Program-made: the position numbers and the translations under genes
NCBI RefSeq assembly: GCF_003788585.1
Contig: NZ_AYKG01000034.1
Coordinates: forward strand, 62,001-126,000
Source: Salinisphaera japonica YTM-1
Lineage (GTDB): Bacteria > Pseudomonadota > Gammaproteobacteria > Nevskiales > Salinisphaeraceae
Length of the DNA: 64,000 nt
Direction: 5' to 3'
The notes under the pieces: model-generated
What the model was told of the DNA's origin: nothing
What the model saw: the letters and a program-made list of their open reading frames with translations, nothing else
Database searches by the model: none
In this document: positions 53,034 through 61,090 of the stretch, piece after piece
How the letters are laid out: every line of letters starts with the position of its first letter
How positions within the stretch are numbered: position 1 is the first letter of the stretch

Positions 53034-53300
53034 ATCAGGCTACAAACGAATAATGTCCGTCCATGATAGCCACATCCTGACCAGGCGGCGGACGAACCGT
53101 GCGTACGGCTGTCGCGAGCGCTGCCGGCGGCCTGATTCCTGTACCGATTGTCGAGAATGACATTGCAGCCCGGCAGGTGCTCGGGCGAGAATCGCGTGAC
53201 ACGCTCGGTCCACATCGTTGCCAAACGGCGTGGCCTGACTGGCCTGTCATGCGTGGCGCTGGTGACGAGGCATCTTTTCGTTGGAAGGGGACAAAGCAAC

Positions 53301-53831
53301 ATGACGAACGTTTTTCGGTTTTCCACGGTGGCGCTGGTCGTCGCGATGTTCATGGGCCAGGCCGCGCCGGCGCTGGCACAGTCGAACGGCTCCAACGGTG
53401 CGGATGACGTCAAGATCACGCACTACAACGACTGGGAAGTGCGCTGCCCGAAATCCGGGCCGGCCCAGGATGATTGCGAGATGACGCAGCTCATCAACGG
53501 GCCGGACGGCAACAAGCCGATCATGCGCGTGGTCATGGGTTATCCGCCGCAGATCGATACCGCGGCCATGATCTTCATCCTGCCGCTGGGCACGCGCCTG
53601 GCCCCGGGCGTACAGCTCTCGATCGACGGCGATCAGCCGCGGCGTTTCCCGTTCCAGATCTGTCTGGAGCAGGGTTGTCGTGCCGATTTCCCGATCGAGA
53701 ACGATCTGCTGGCCAAGATGAAGCGCGGCACCAAGGCCAACGTGACGATCGTGGGCCCCAAGGGTGATCAGATTGATCTGGCGATCTCGTTGTCGGGCTT
53801 CACCGATGCGAACAGCGCCATCGCGAAATAA
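53301..53831 (+). CDS. Invasion-associated locus B (IalB) family protein
   Basis: The 176-residue precursor has a signal peptide ending ALAQS and the IalB domain: YNDWEVRCPKSGPAQDDCEMTQLI and ICLEQGCRADFPIENDLLAKMKRG, with four conserved cysteines likely forming two disulfides. Family members occur in many non-pathogens; function is unknown. GAAGGGG lies before the ATG at 53301, and the longer reading frame upstream is not supported. The 53034-53300 stretch has no clear gene. Confidence 0.85.
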   Translation: MTNVFRFSTVALVVAMFMGQAAPALAQSNGSNGADDVKITHYNDWEVRCPKSGPAQDDCEMTQLINGPDGNKPIMRVVMGYPPQIDTAAMIFILPLGTRLAPGVQLSIDGDQPRRFPFQICLEQGCRADFPIENDLLAKMKRGTKANVTIVGPKGDQIDLAISLSGFTDANSAIAK

Positions 53832-53839
53832 TTTCGAAA

Positions 53840-54448
53840 CTACTGCCGCTCCGCCACGCGCGGGGCCGGCGGGCGGTTTTCGATAGCGCGCAGCAGGTCG
53901 TCGAGTATGGGCCCGACGGCCCGCTCGAACTGTGCCCGTTGCGCGATGACCGTGTCTGCCAAGGGCACGAGATCGACCGGGCGCCGTAGCCGCTGCTCGA
54001 CGTGCGCCAAGGCACGCGTCATGCCCGAGGCTTGGGTGTAGCCCGTCAGCAGACGCGCGAAACGAGCGTGTGCCGGGGCCTCACGTCCCAGTGCCGCGGT
54101 CGGCCATTCCTGCCCCACCTGCATAGACAGTCGCGTGGCAAACGCTTCGAACGGCTCGGCGTTGAACGCACGCCACGTACGCGCCAAGGCGTGGTCTAGC
54201 CCGATATCCACCACGATGCCGGCATACCGTCGATGGCGCCCCGCGAACAGCCCGCGAAGCTCGCAATGCAACGGGTGATCGTCGGCGAGACGATCGATGC
54301 GTCGATGAATGACGATGCCGTTGGCAACCGTTTGGCCCAGCGATGATGTGGCCGGGTCAATACGGCCCTTGATCTCATCGCCCAACAGTTGGCCGGCCGC
54401 GGACGTCTGGCTTTTATAGGCCAGCCACAGATGGGCCAGCCAGTTCAT
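53840..54448 (-). CDS. acpH: AcpH-like acyl carrier protein phosphodiesterase
   Basis: The 202-residue protein starts MNWLAHLWLAY and continues GQLLGDEIKGRI, GIVIHRRIDRLADDHP and GIVVDIGLDHALARTW, the HD-like histidine and aspartate pattern of the DUF479/AcpH family that removes phosphopantetheine from holo-ACP. It is convergent with the IalB gene (8 bases between stops). Confidence 0.85.
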   Translation of the reverse strand: MNWLAHLWLAYKSQTSAAGQLLGDEIKGRIDPATSSLGQTVANGIVIHRRIDRLADDHPLHCELRGLFAGRHRRYAGIVVDIGLDHALARTWRAFNAEPFEAFATRLSMQVGQEWPTAALGREAPAHARFARLLTGYTQASGMTRALAHVEQRLRRPVDLVPLADTVIAQRAQFERAVGPILDDLLRAIENRPPAPRVAERQ

Positions 54449-54474
54449 GGCGCGACTATAAGCAAGGGCATCGG

Positions 54475-55194
54475 TTAGTGCTGGGCGCTGTCGGCAAACT
54501 GATCGGCAAGATCACCCAGATCACGGGCGTGCCAATCGTTCATGTCGGGCGGGCTGGCTTGTTTGGGGGCGTTACGACCGAACTCGTCGCGACGCTCGAT
54601 GTAAGCGGTTTGAAGGCCGTGTGAGCGCGCCGCATCCAGATCGCTCTGATGCGTGGCCACCATGCAGACCTCGGCCGGCGCGCAGCCGAACAGCTCGGCC
54701 ACGCCAAGATAATTGGCCGGGTGCGGCTTGAAATGACCGAACAGCTCGGCCGATAACACCGTATCCCATTGCAGGCCGGCACGCCGCGCCTGATCGACGA
54801 GCAGGCTGACGTTGCCGTTGGATAGCGTGACGCATATGACGTGCTCGCGCAGCCGTGCGATGGCCGGTGGCGCATCGGGCCAGGCTGCCAGGCGATGCCA
54901 GACGCGATTGAAATCCGCGCGCTCGTCCTCGGACCAGGCGGTGAGGCCGTATTGGTCGAGTAGCGGCTCCAGCAGCCGTCGATGCAGAGCATCGATGGGC
55001 TGCCAGGGCCATTCGCCGCGCGCCACGCGCGCCATGGCCGGCTTGTAGCCGGCCCGCCAATCGCGCGCGAACGCGTCGCCGTCGATGGCCGGTGCGCGTT
55101 CAGCCAGTTCGGCGACCACGCTACCGTGCCAGTCGGCAACGGTACCGAAGACGTCGAAGGCCAGAACGCGCGGCAGGCGGCAGCGCTGGATCAT
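54475..55194 (-). CDS. Type II haloacid dehalogenase-like protein
   Basis: The 239-residue HAD protein has LAFDVFGTVADWHGSV (nucleophile Asp), ICVTLSNGNVSLLVDQARRAGL, FKPHPANYLGVAELFG (Lys) and CMVATHQSDLDAARSHGLQTAYIER, which match L-2-haloacid dehalogenases closely. They turn S-2-haloacids to R-2-hydroxyacids. Its ATG overlaps the carbonic anhydrase stop, an unusual pairing. The true substrate is not shown by the sequence. Confidence 0.85.
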   Translation of the reverse strand: MIQRCRLPRVLAFDVFGTVADWHGSVVAELAERAPAIDGDAFARDWRAGYKPAMARVARGEWPWQPIDALHRRLLEPLLDQYGLTAWSEDERADFNRVWHRLAAWPDAPPAIARLREHVICVTLSNGNVSLLVDQARRAGLQWDTVLSAELFGHFKPHPANYLGVAELFGCAPAEVCMVATHQSDLDAARSHGLQTAYIERRDEFGRNAPKQASPPDMNDWHARDLGDLADQFADSAQH

Positions 55195-55790
55195 GCCTTG
55201 AAGAAATCCACTTCGCCGGTTTCGATCGCGTACTCGGCGCCGACAATTTTCAGGCCTTCATTGTTGGCCAGATCATCAAGCACCTTGGAACGCTCGCGCA
55301 TCAGGCGCATGGATTGCTCCACGTTGGCGCGCACGGCGGTCTCGGCCAGGGCTTTCTCGTCGTTGGCCAGCTCACCGGTCATCAACTCGTGCACGCACGG
55401 GCTGATCTCGTTGACCAGTGACTTCAGGTTGTCCGAATGATCGCCGCCCGGGTTCATCAGCTCACCCACGGTGGCACCAACGGCGCCGCACTGGGTATGA
55501 CCCAGAACCACGACAAGACGCGTCCCCAGGTTCGCGGCCGCGTATTCGATGCTGCCGAGCTGGGTCTGGCCCACGATGTTGCCGGCCACGCGAATGATGA
55601 ACAGATCGCCCGGCTCGGCGTCGAAAAGCAGCTCGGCCGGAACACGCGCATCCGAACAGCCCACGACGATAGCGTATGGTTTGTGGGTTTCGGTGGGGGC
55701 GTGACGGCGCGACTGTTCGCTGTCCTTGTTGGCGACGAAAGCGGCATTGCCTTTCTTCAGGCGATCAAGGGCTTGGTCAGCGGTATCCAT
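55191..55790 (-). CDS. can: Beta-class carbonic anhydrase
   Basis: The 199-residue protein has CSDARVPAELLFDAEPGDLFIIRVAGN and VLGHTQCGAVGATVGE, giving the zinc ligands Cys, Asp, His, Cys of beta carbonic anhydrases. It interconverts CO2 and bicarbonate and could supply PurK and other carboxylases. First gene of a two-gene unit with the HAD gene. Confidence 0.93.
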   Translation of the reverse strand: MDTADQALDRLKKGNAAFVANKDSEQSRRHAPTETHKPYAIVVGCSDARVPAELLFDAEPGDLFIIRVAGNIVGQTQLGSIEYAAANLGTRLVVVLGHTQCGAVGATVGELMNPGGDHSDNLKSLVNEISPCVHELMTGELANDEKALAETAVRANVEQSMRLMRERSKVLDDLANNEGLKIVGAEYAIETGEVDFFKA

Positions 55791-55832
55791 GCTGGGTCTC
55801 CGTTGGGTGAATCATTGCAAATAGATTGGGCG

Positions 55833-56300
55833 TCACAGGTCCAGATCGTCCAGACCGGGGTGATCGGCCGGTCGTGGGCCGGCCGGCCATAGAAACAGCC
55901 GTTGGCTGGTCGGTATCGCGACATCGTTGATGCTGGCTTCTCGACGGGCCATGCGCCCGTCTGGGGCAAAGCGCCACATCTCGTTGCCATGGGCGCGATA
56001 CCACTGATCGTCGCTCGTGCGATATTCGTAGGCGAAACGCACCGCGATCCGATCATCGGCAAACGCCCAGAGCGACTTGATCAGACGATAGTCGAGCTCG
56101 AGCGCCCATTTGTCGCGCAGAAACGCCACGATATCCTCGCGGCCGTGAAGAAAGTGATCCCGGTTGCGCCAGCGGCTATCGGGCGTATAGGCCAGCGATA
56201 CGCGGTCGGCGTCACGCGTGTTCCACGCGTCTTCGGCGGCGCGAACCTTGGCCGTGGCTGTCTCGAACGAAAACGGCGGCAGCGGCGGTTTTTCACTCAT
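55833..56300 (-). CDS. DUF1348 (SnoaL-like, NTF2 fold) protein
   Basis: The 155-residue protein reads [40 protein letters not shown] and [27 protein letters not shown], the DUF1348 signature of the NTF2-like superfamily. No catalytic role is known. I prefer ATG 56300 over TTG 56306. Confidence 0.85.
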   Translation of the reverse strand: MSEKPPLPPFSFETATAKVRAAEDAWNTRDADRVSLAYTPDSRWRNRDHFLHGREDIVAFLRDKWALELDYRLIKSLWAFADDRIAVRFAYEYRTSDDQWYRAHGNEMWRFAPDGRMARREASINDVAIPTSQRLFLWPAGPRPADHPGLDDLDL

Positions 56301-56401
56301 GGGCAACGTGTGTCTCGGCTATGTATCGAAGATTAGCAAGCCACGCGTTTTCTGGCTCATGCAATCATTTCGCCGGGGTCTGATCCGGCTGTCCCGGGCA
56401 T

Positions 56402-56434
56402 GAAAAAGCCGCGATTCACCGAACCGCGGCTCTT
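56402..56434 (-). terminator. Terminator of the acetate permease gene
   Basis: On the minus strand AGCCGCGG-TTCGGTGAAT-CGCGGCTTTTTC, about 60 bases beyond the stop of the GPR1/YaaH gene. Confidence 0.75.
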
Positions 56435-56495
56435 GTCATTGGCCGCTAACGCGCATGGCAAACGGCAATGAGATCGATAAACCGGTCAGCCTTGA

Positions 56496-57080
56496 TCACC
56501 GCGCGCCCAGCGGTATGACCGGTCGGCCGAAGGTGGCGTTGGTCACTTCGCCAAAGCTGGTATACATCGCCGATCCACCACATACGATGCCCAAATAGCC
56601 GCCCAGCATATGCAGCGTGGGCATGCTCGCGGCCGCGCCAATGCCCAGCAAAAAGAACGTCACCCACAGCGTGAGAAACACGAACCAGAGGGCCTTGTTC
56701 AACTTGAACGTGGCGATCCACATATAGAACGTGAACACGCCCCAGAGAATAAGCGCGATACCGATCGTCGAGCCCGCCTCGGACAGATCCAGCAGACCGT
56801 TGTCGCCCATCAGCAGCATGAGGGCGAACCACCACCAGAATGCCCCGAAGCTCAGGAACGCAACCAGCCCGAAAGTGTTACCGGTCCGGTACTCGAGCAG
56901 GCCGGCGATCAGCTGAATCAGCCCGCCGTAGGCCAGTGCCAGCGGGATCACGACCGGCTCGCCGCCGGCCGGCAGCAGGCCGGCGTTGATCAGGCTCAGA
57001 AGCACCGTCGTCAATCCGAACCCCACGAGCCCGAGCGGGCCCGGATTGGCAAGCGCCGGGGCCTGTTCTTGTGCGGCCAT
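56496..57080 (-). CDS. satP: GPR1/FUN34/YaaH family acetate transporter (SatP-like)
   Basis: The 194-residue protein has six membrane helices and the family motif NPGPLGLVGFGLTT near its N terminus (usually NPAPLGL), followed by YGGLIQLIAGLLEYRTGNTFG, FGAFWWWFALM and TFKLNKALWFVFLTLW. These transporters move acetate and succinate with protons. AGGAGAT precedes the ATG at 57080. It is divergent from a sodium/solute symporter gene, also of a type that includes acetate permeases. Confidence 0.9.
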   Translation of the reverse strand: MAAQEQAPALANPGPLGLVGFGLTTVLLSLINAGLLPAGGEPVVIPLALAYGGLIQLIAGLLEYRTGNTFGLVAFLSFGAFWWWFALMLLMGDNGLLDLSEAGSTIGIALILWGVFTFYMWIATFKLNKALWFVFLTLWVTFFLLGIGAAASMPTLHMLGGYLGIVCGGSAMYTSFGEVTNATFGRPVIPLGAR

Positions 57081-57410
57081 AGTATCTCCTTTAAGAATAT
57101 CGTTATCGAAATGCTTGTAATACGCAGGTGACAATATCAACGCTTGGCCCACTGGCTAGCTGTACTTTCGTTGTAGGCGATTAAGTTGCGTGCGTTATAA
57201 CGTCGCTTTAACGCTACTTGCTGCGTCGTCAACCGCGTGTCGGCCAGTCGTAAAGGATGAAGTCGCTTGGGCCGCCGGTGGTCTATCGGTCATGACCCAG
57301 CCTTCCGGCCGTGTTGTAAATCGAGTGTTATCTACACCTGATCGCGTCGAAGTTCGATAGCCTTGACCGAGTGTTGTCGTGAAACGATCCGCAGGGGATA
57401 AGGCTATTTC
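57081..57410. promoter_or_regulatory. Divergent intergenic region satP / symporter
   Basis: This 330-bp stretch has no gene. It contains a perfect palindrome CGTTATAACG (57193-57202) that could be an operator and a TTGACC hexamer (57363-57368) facing the symporter. I see no clear -10 for either direction. Confidence 0.4.
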
Positions 57411-59242
57411 ATGAGCTGGCTCGATTATCTGGTCATCGTCGTCTATATCGGCGGGTTTCTATGGCTGGGCCAGCGGCTCAAGGCACATGCCTCGGGCACG
57501 CAATATTTCCTGGGCGATCGGTCGTTCGGGTGGTTTGTGCTCAGCCTCTCGGCGGCGGCAACACAGCTGTCGTCGGCCAGTTTCATCTCGGCTCCGGCGT
57601 TCGTTGGCGCGAAAGCCGCTGGCGGCCTGGTCTGGTTAACCTACGAATTCGCGGTGCCGCTGGCGATGATCTTTCTGATCGTGGCCTTCTTCCCCACGCT
57701 GTACGGCGCTGGCGTGGTCAGTATTTATGCCTTTCTTGAGCAGCGCTTCGCCCGCAGCACGCGGCTGTTGTTGTCGGCGGTGTTCCAGCTGTCGCGTGCC
57801 TTTGCCACTAGGGTCTGTTGAGGTTTCATACGAGCCCGCGTTGGCGTCCGCAAATCGTGTCCTGCAAGGCGCGAGTTGCCGCATCGTGGCGTGCCACGAT
57901 CAAGACTCGCAACGCCGTAGGTCGCGATTTGCGGCCCAACCCTTCGGGACAAGCGCTGCTTTACGGCAATACAGCGTTCTAGCCCACTGGCGCAGAACGA
58001 CTGCGCGGCGCGGGCTACGCCTCGTCTTGCCGCAAAACAGCGCTTGGCGCGGGCTCGTATGAAACCTCAACAGACCCTGGCGTGATGATGTATGCCGTGG
58101 CCCTGATTCTGACCCATGCGGTTGGTTTGTCGTTGACGGCCACGATTCTGATTATTGGTGTGGTCACGCTGGCCTATTGTTATCTCGGCGGGATGAAGGC
58201 CGTGGTCTATGGCGATGCGATCCAGATGGGACTGTTGCTGGTGGGCCTGGTCATCTGTCTCGTGGTCGGGCTCGATCGACTCGGCGGCTGGCACGCGTTT
58301 ACCGCAAACGTCGATCCGGCGCGCCTGGTGGCCGTGGATTACAGCGGCTTCGGGCTCGGCGACGATAACGGTTTCGGGTTCTGGCCGATGCTCATCGGCG
58401 GGCTTTTTCTCTATTGTGCTTACTACGGGGCGGATCAGTCGCAGGCACAGCGCCTGCTTTCGGCGCGTGACAGCACCACCGTACGGCGTACGCTGCTGGC
58501 CAACGGGCTCATACGTTTCCCGATCACGGCCTGTTACTGCTTGATGGGCCTGGTGCTGGGCACGCTGGCCCAGCAGGGCAGTGGGCCGGTCGCCGAGGCC
58601 ATCGCCGGTGAGCCGGATCTGTTGGTGCCGATGTTCATTCGCAACGGCCTGCCCGCCGGGCTGACCGGTTTATTGATCGTGGCGATCTTTTCTGCGGCCA
58701 TGTCGTCGGTGAGCTCGGCGATCAACTCGCTGTCGGCCGCGTCCGTCGAGGATTTCATCGTGGGCGGGCGTGACGTCAGCGACGGCGCCTATATGCGGGC
58801 TTCACACGCGGCCACGCTGTTCTGGGGCATCGTCTGCCTTGGCCTGGCGTTCGTCACGGGCCATCTGGCGGCAACGCTGATCGAGGCGATCAACAAGATC
58901 GGCTCGGTCTTTTTCGGGCCGCTGTTAGCAACGTTCGTCTCGGCCATTTTATGGCCGCGTATCGATGCCCGCGGGGCCAACGCCGGGCTTGTCGCCGGGG
59001 TGGCGGTCAACGTCGCGCTCTGGCTGTTTGTACCCGCGTTGTTCTGGTTCTGGTGGAACGTCACGGGCGCGCTGGCCTGCTGGGCCATTGCCGGTTTGAC
59101 CAGCCGCGCCGGCCCCCGGGCACACGCCCCGCGTACCGCGGCAACGCTGGATTGGCACTGGCCGTCGGTGACGCTACTCGCCGCTTGGTTCGTGGCGATC
59201 GTGGCCTTTGCCAGCGCGTTGCCGCTGATGCTTCGTGGCTAG
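57411..59242 (+). pseudogene. Sodium/solute symporter (SSS family) split by repeat A
   Basis: The first part (57411-57809, 133 codons) and the second (58079-59242) are halves of one SSS protein. Joined directly, they read ...LSRAFAT|GVMMYAVALIL..., as expected across this helix, and total 520 residues with about 13 helices. Other family motifs: LSLSAAATQLSSASFISAPA, YCYLGGMKAVVYGDAIQMG and FSAAMSSVSSAINSLSA. Repeat A lies exactly between codons ACT and GGC. It puts TGA three codons into the element, so the second part is translatable only from an unsupported internal GTG (58082). The substrate is not evident; an acetate, proline or other small-solute role is possible. Confidence 0.85.
57810..58078 (+). 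mobile_element. Structured repeat of about 270 bp, copy A, inside the symporter
   Basis: The 269-bp element starts AGGGTCTGTTGAGGTTTCAT and its last 31 bases are the exact complement of the first 31. Inside, arm 1 is CCGCAAATCG...CGATTTGCGG capped by ATCGTGGC-GT-GCCACGAT; then the centre CCCTTCGGG; then arm 2 CAAGCGCTGCTTTACGGCAA...TTGCCGCAAAACAGCGCTTG with inner TAGCCC/GGGCTA. Flanks are CACT and GGCG; there is no repeat of target bases. The core AGGCAAGGCGCG-type phrase and GTCTTGCCG are shared with R1-R3. Confidence 0.9.
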
Positions 59243-59264
59243 GCGGCTTGGCTGGTCGGCCTGG

Positions 59265-59567
59265 CTAGTTTCGCTCGAAGAAACGCACCGTCGGCGGGGC
59301 GGCCAACATGGGGCCGGTGGCGTCCTTGAACGGGGCGTAATGGGGCATCTGGGTATGGGTATCGAAGGCTGCGCGATCGGTATAGGCTTCATGAAGCACA
59401 ACGAGACAGTCGTCATCGGGCGTGGTCAGCACATCAAATTGATGACAGCCCGGTTCATTGGCAAGCGAAGCGCTGGCGTCTTCGTGGGCGTGGCTGAGAA
59501 AGGCGGCCTGCTGGCCTTCCTTGAGTCGGAACTCGGCAATAACGATAAAACGGGCGGTTTCACTCAT
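59265..59567 (-). CDS. Antibiotic biosynthesis monooxygenase (ABM) domain protein
   Basis: This 100-residue ferredoxin-like protein reads ARFIVIAEFRLKEGQQAAFLSHAHEDASASLANEPGCHQFDVL and LVVLHEAYTDRAAFDTHTQMPHYAPF, the ABM/YgiN pattern (quinol or small-molecule oxygenase-like). The ATG at 59567 is used. It is convergent with the symporter and divergent from the alcohol dehydrogenase. Confidence 0.88.
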   Translation of the reverse strand: MSETARFIVIAEFRLKEGQQAAFLSHAHEDASASLANEPGCHQFDVLTTPDDDCLVVLHEAYTDRAAFDTHTQMPHYAPFKDATGPMLAAPPTVRFFERN

Positions 59568-59647
59568 GACGATTCTCGCGAACGGCAATTGAACAACAAG
59601 GCCCGGCACGAGCCGGGCATCCATGCATGATGAAGGAGGAAAGCCGT

Positions 59648-60823
59648 ATGCCCAACAATATCCTGCTGCCCCGGATCAACGAGATCGGCGCCGGATCCAT
59701 CGATCGCGTGGCGGACGTGCTGGCCGCGCTCGGTGTGTCTCGCCCGTTGATCGTGACTGACGCCATGATGGGCGAGTTGGGCTATGTCGATCGTCTGACC
59801 CAGCGTCTGCGCCAGGCGGGCATCGCATTCGGCGTGTTTGATGAAACAGTGCCCGAGCCCACCGAAATATCGATCAAGGCCGGCGTGGCGGCGATGCAGG
59901 CCGGCGCCGATGACGGCCAGCCCTACGACAGTCTGATCGCTCTGGGTGGCGGCAGCCCGATCGATTCGGCCAAGGCCATCGGCGTGCTCGGCCATTTCGG
60001 CGGCGAGATACGCGACTACAAGTTTCCCAATCAGGCCAGCGAGGTCGGCCTGCCGGTCATCGCGATTCCCACGACCGCGGGCACCGGCTCCGAGGCCACG
60101 CGGTTCACCATCATCACCGACGATGCCGTCGACGAGAAGATGCTGTGCGTGGGCATTGGCTTCATGCCGACCGCGGCCATTCTCGATTATGAGCTGACGC
60201 TAAGCGTGCCGGCCCGTGTAACCGCGGATACCGGCATCGATGCGCTCACCCACGCCATGGAGGCTTACGTCAGCAAGAAGGCCAATCCGTATTCCGACCA
60301 ACAGGCCTTGGCGGCCATGCGGCTGATCGGCCCGAACCTGCGGCGCGTGTTTCACGAACCGACAGATCGCCGTGCGCGCGAGGCGATGATGCTGGGCTCG
60401 TATCTGGCCGGGGTGGCATTTTCCAACGCCTCGGTCGCGCTCGTGCACGGCATGTCGCGCCCGATCGGCGCGGCGTTCCATGTGCCCCACGGCATGTCCA
60501 ACGCCATGCTCTTGCCCGCAGTGACCGAGTACTCTATCCCAGCCGCGCCGGCGCGTTATGCCGACTGTGCGCGCGCCATCGGTATCGCCAATCCGGCCAA
60601 TACGGATCTGGCCGCGGTCAATCTGTTAGACAAAGAGCTGCGCGCGTTGAATGCCGAACTCGGTGTGCCGTCACCGGGCGATTTTGGTATCGCCCGCGAT
60701 GCCTGGACCGCCCAGCTGGCCACGATGGCCGAACAGGCCCTGGCGTCGGGCTCACCGGGCAACAACCCCCGCGTGCCTGACGCCGAGCAGATCGTGGCTC
60801 TCTACGAAACCTGCTGGTTCTAG
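59648..60823 (+). CDS. Iron-containing alcohol dehydrogenase
   Basis: The 391-residue protein has the NAD-binding GGGSPIDSAKAIGVL, the TTAGTGSEATRFTII segment, and metal ligands in DTGIDALTHAMEAYVSKKANPYSD (Asp, His) and VHGMSRPIGAAFHVPHGMSNAMLLP (His, His). It belongs to the group III Fe-dependent dehydrogenases. A strong AGGAGGAAA precedes the ATG at 59648. The stop TAG is completed by the first two bases of repeat R3; without the repeat it would be TAA. Confidence 0.93.
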   Translation: MPNNILLPRINEIGAGSIDRVADVLAALGVSRPLIVTDAMMGELGYVDRLTQRLRQAGIAFGVFDETVPEPTEISIKAGVAAMQAGADDGQPYDSLIALGGGSPIDSAKAIGVLGHFGGEIRDYKFPNQASEVGLPVIAIPTTAGTGSEATRFTIITDDAVDEKMLCVGIGFMPTAAILDYELTLSVPARVTADTGIDALTHAMEAYVSKKANPYSDQQALAAMRLIGPNLRRVFHEPTDRRAREAMMLGSYLAGVAFSNASVALVHGMSRPIGAAFHVPHGMSNAMLLPAVTEYSIPAAPARYADCARAIGIANPANTDLAAVNLLDKELRALNAELGVPSPGDFGIARDAWTAQLATMAEQALASGSPGNNPRVPDAEQIVALYETCWF

Positions 60824-61090
60824 GGCGTGTTGTCATAAGATAAGGCGGCGCACCGGCGGCCAAGCCGCGGCAAGACAAGGCATCGCGCGTGCAGCGTGGT
60901 TATTCCACGTAAACGAGCGATAACGCAGGATTGCCGGGGCTTGGCCACCGGCCCATTCGGGTTGCTCGCGCCGGACGCGCCATGCGGCGTTACGGACCTT
61001 GACCGTGGCGGGCCACGCTCGGCGGCCCCCGCCTTGCCTGACACGCCCGGCGCGAGCAATGCGACGTCATATCTCATGACGACACGCCCT
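60822..61090 (-). mobile_element. Structured repeat of about 270 bp, copy R3, between convergent stop codons
   Basis: The 269-bp element starts AGGGCGTGTTGTCATAAGAT and ends ATCTCATGACGACACGCCCT. It is very similar to R1, with the same arms (CCGGCGGCCAAGCC...GGCTTGGCCACCGG; TTGCTCGCGCCGG...CCGGCGCGAGCAA) and central CCCATTCGGG. Flanks TTCT and AATA join to TTC TAA TAA on the plus strand and, read in reverse, to TAT TAG. The insertion therefore lies inside the stop codons of both the alcohol dehydrogenase and the glycerophosphodiesterase, and the AG at each element end gives each gene a TAG. Orientation as R1. Confidence 0.9.

Noticed and set aside
53099-53300. Short gene upstream of the IalB-like gene
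   Set aside because: Frames there overlap in several phases without a ribosome site; the signal peptide at 53301 defines the real start.
58082-59242. Second half of the symporter as an independent gene
   Set aside because: It starts mid-helix at a GTG without a ribosome site, lacks the first helices, and joins exactly to the first half when the repeat is removed.
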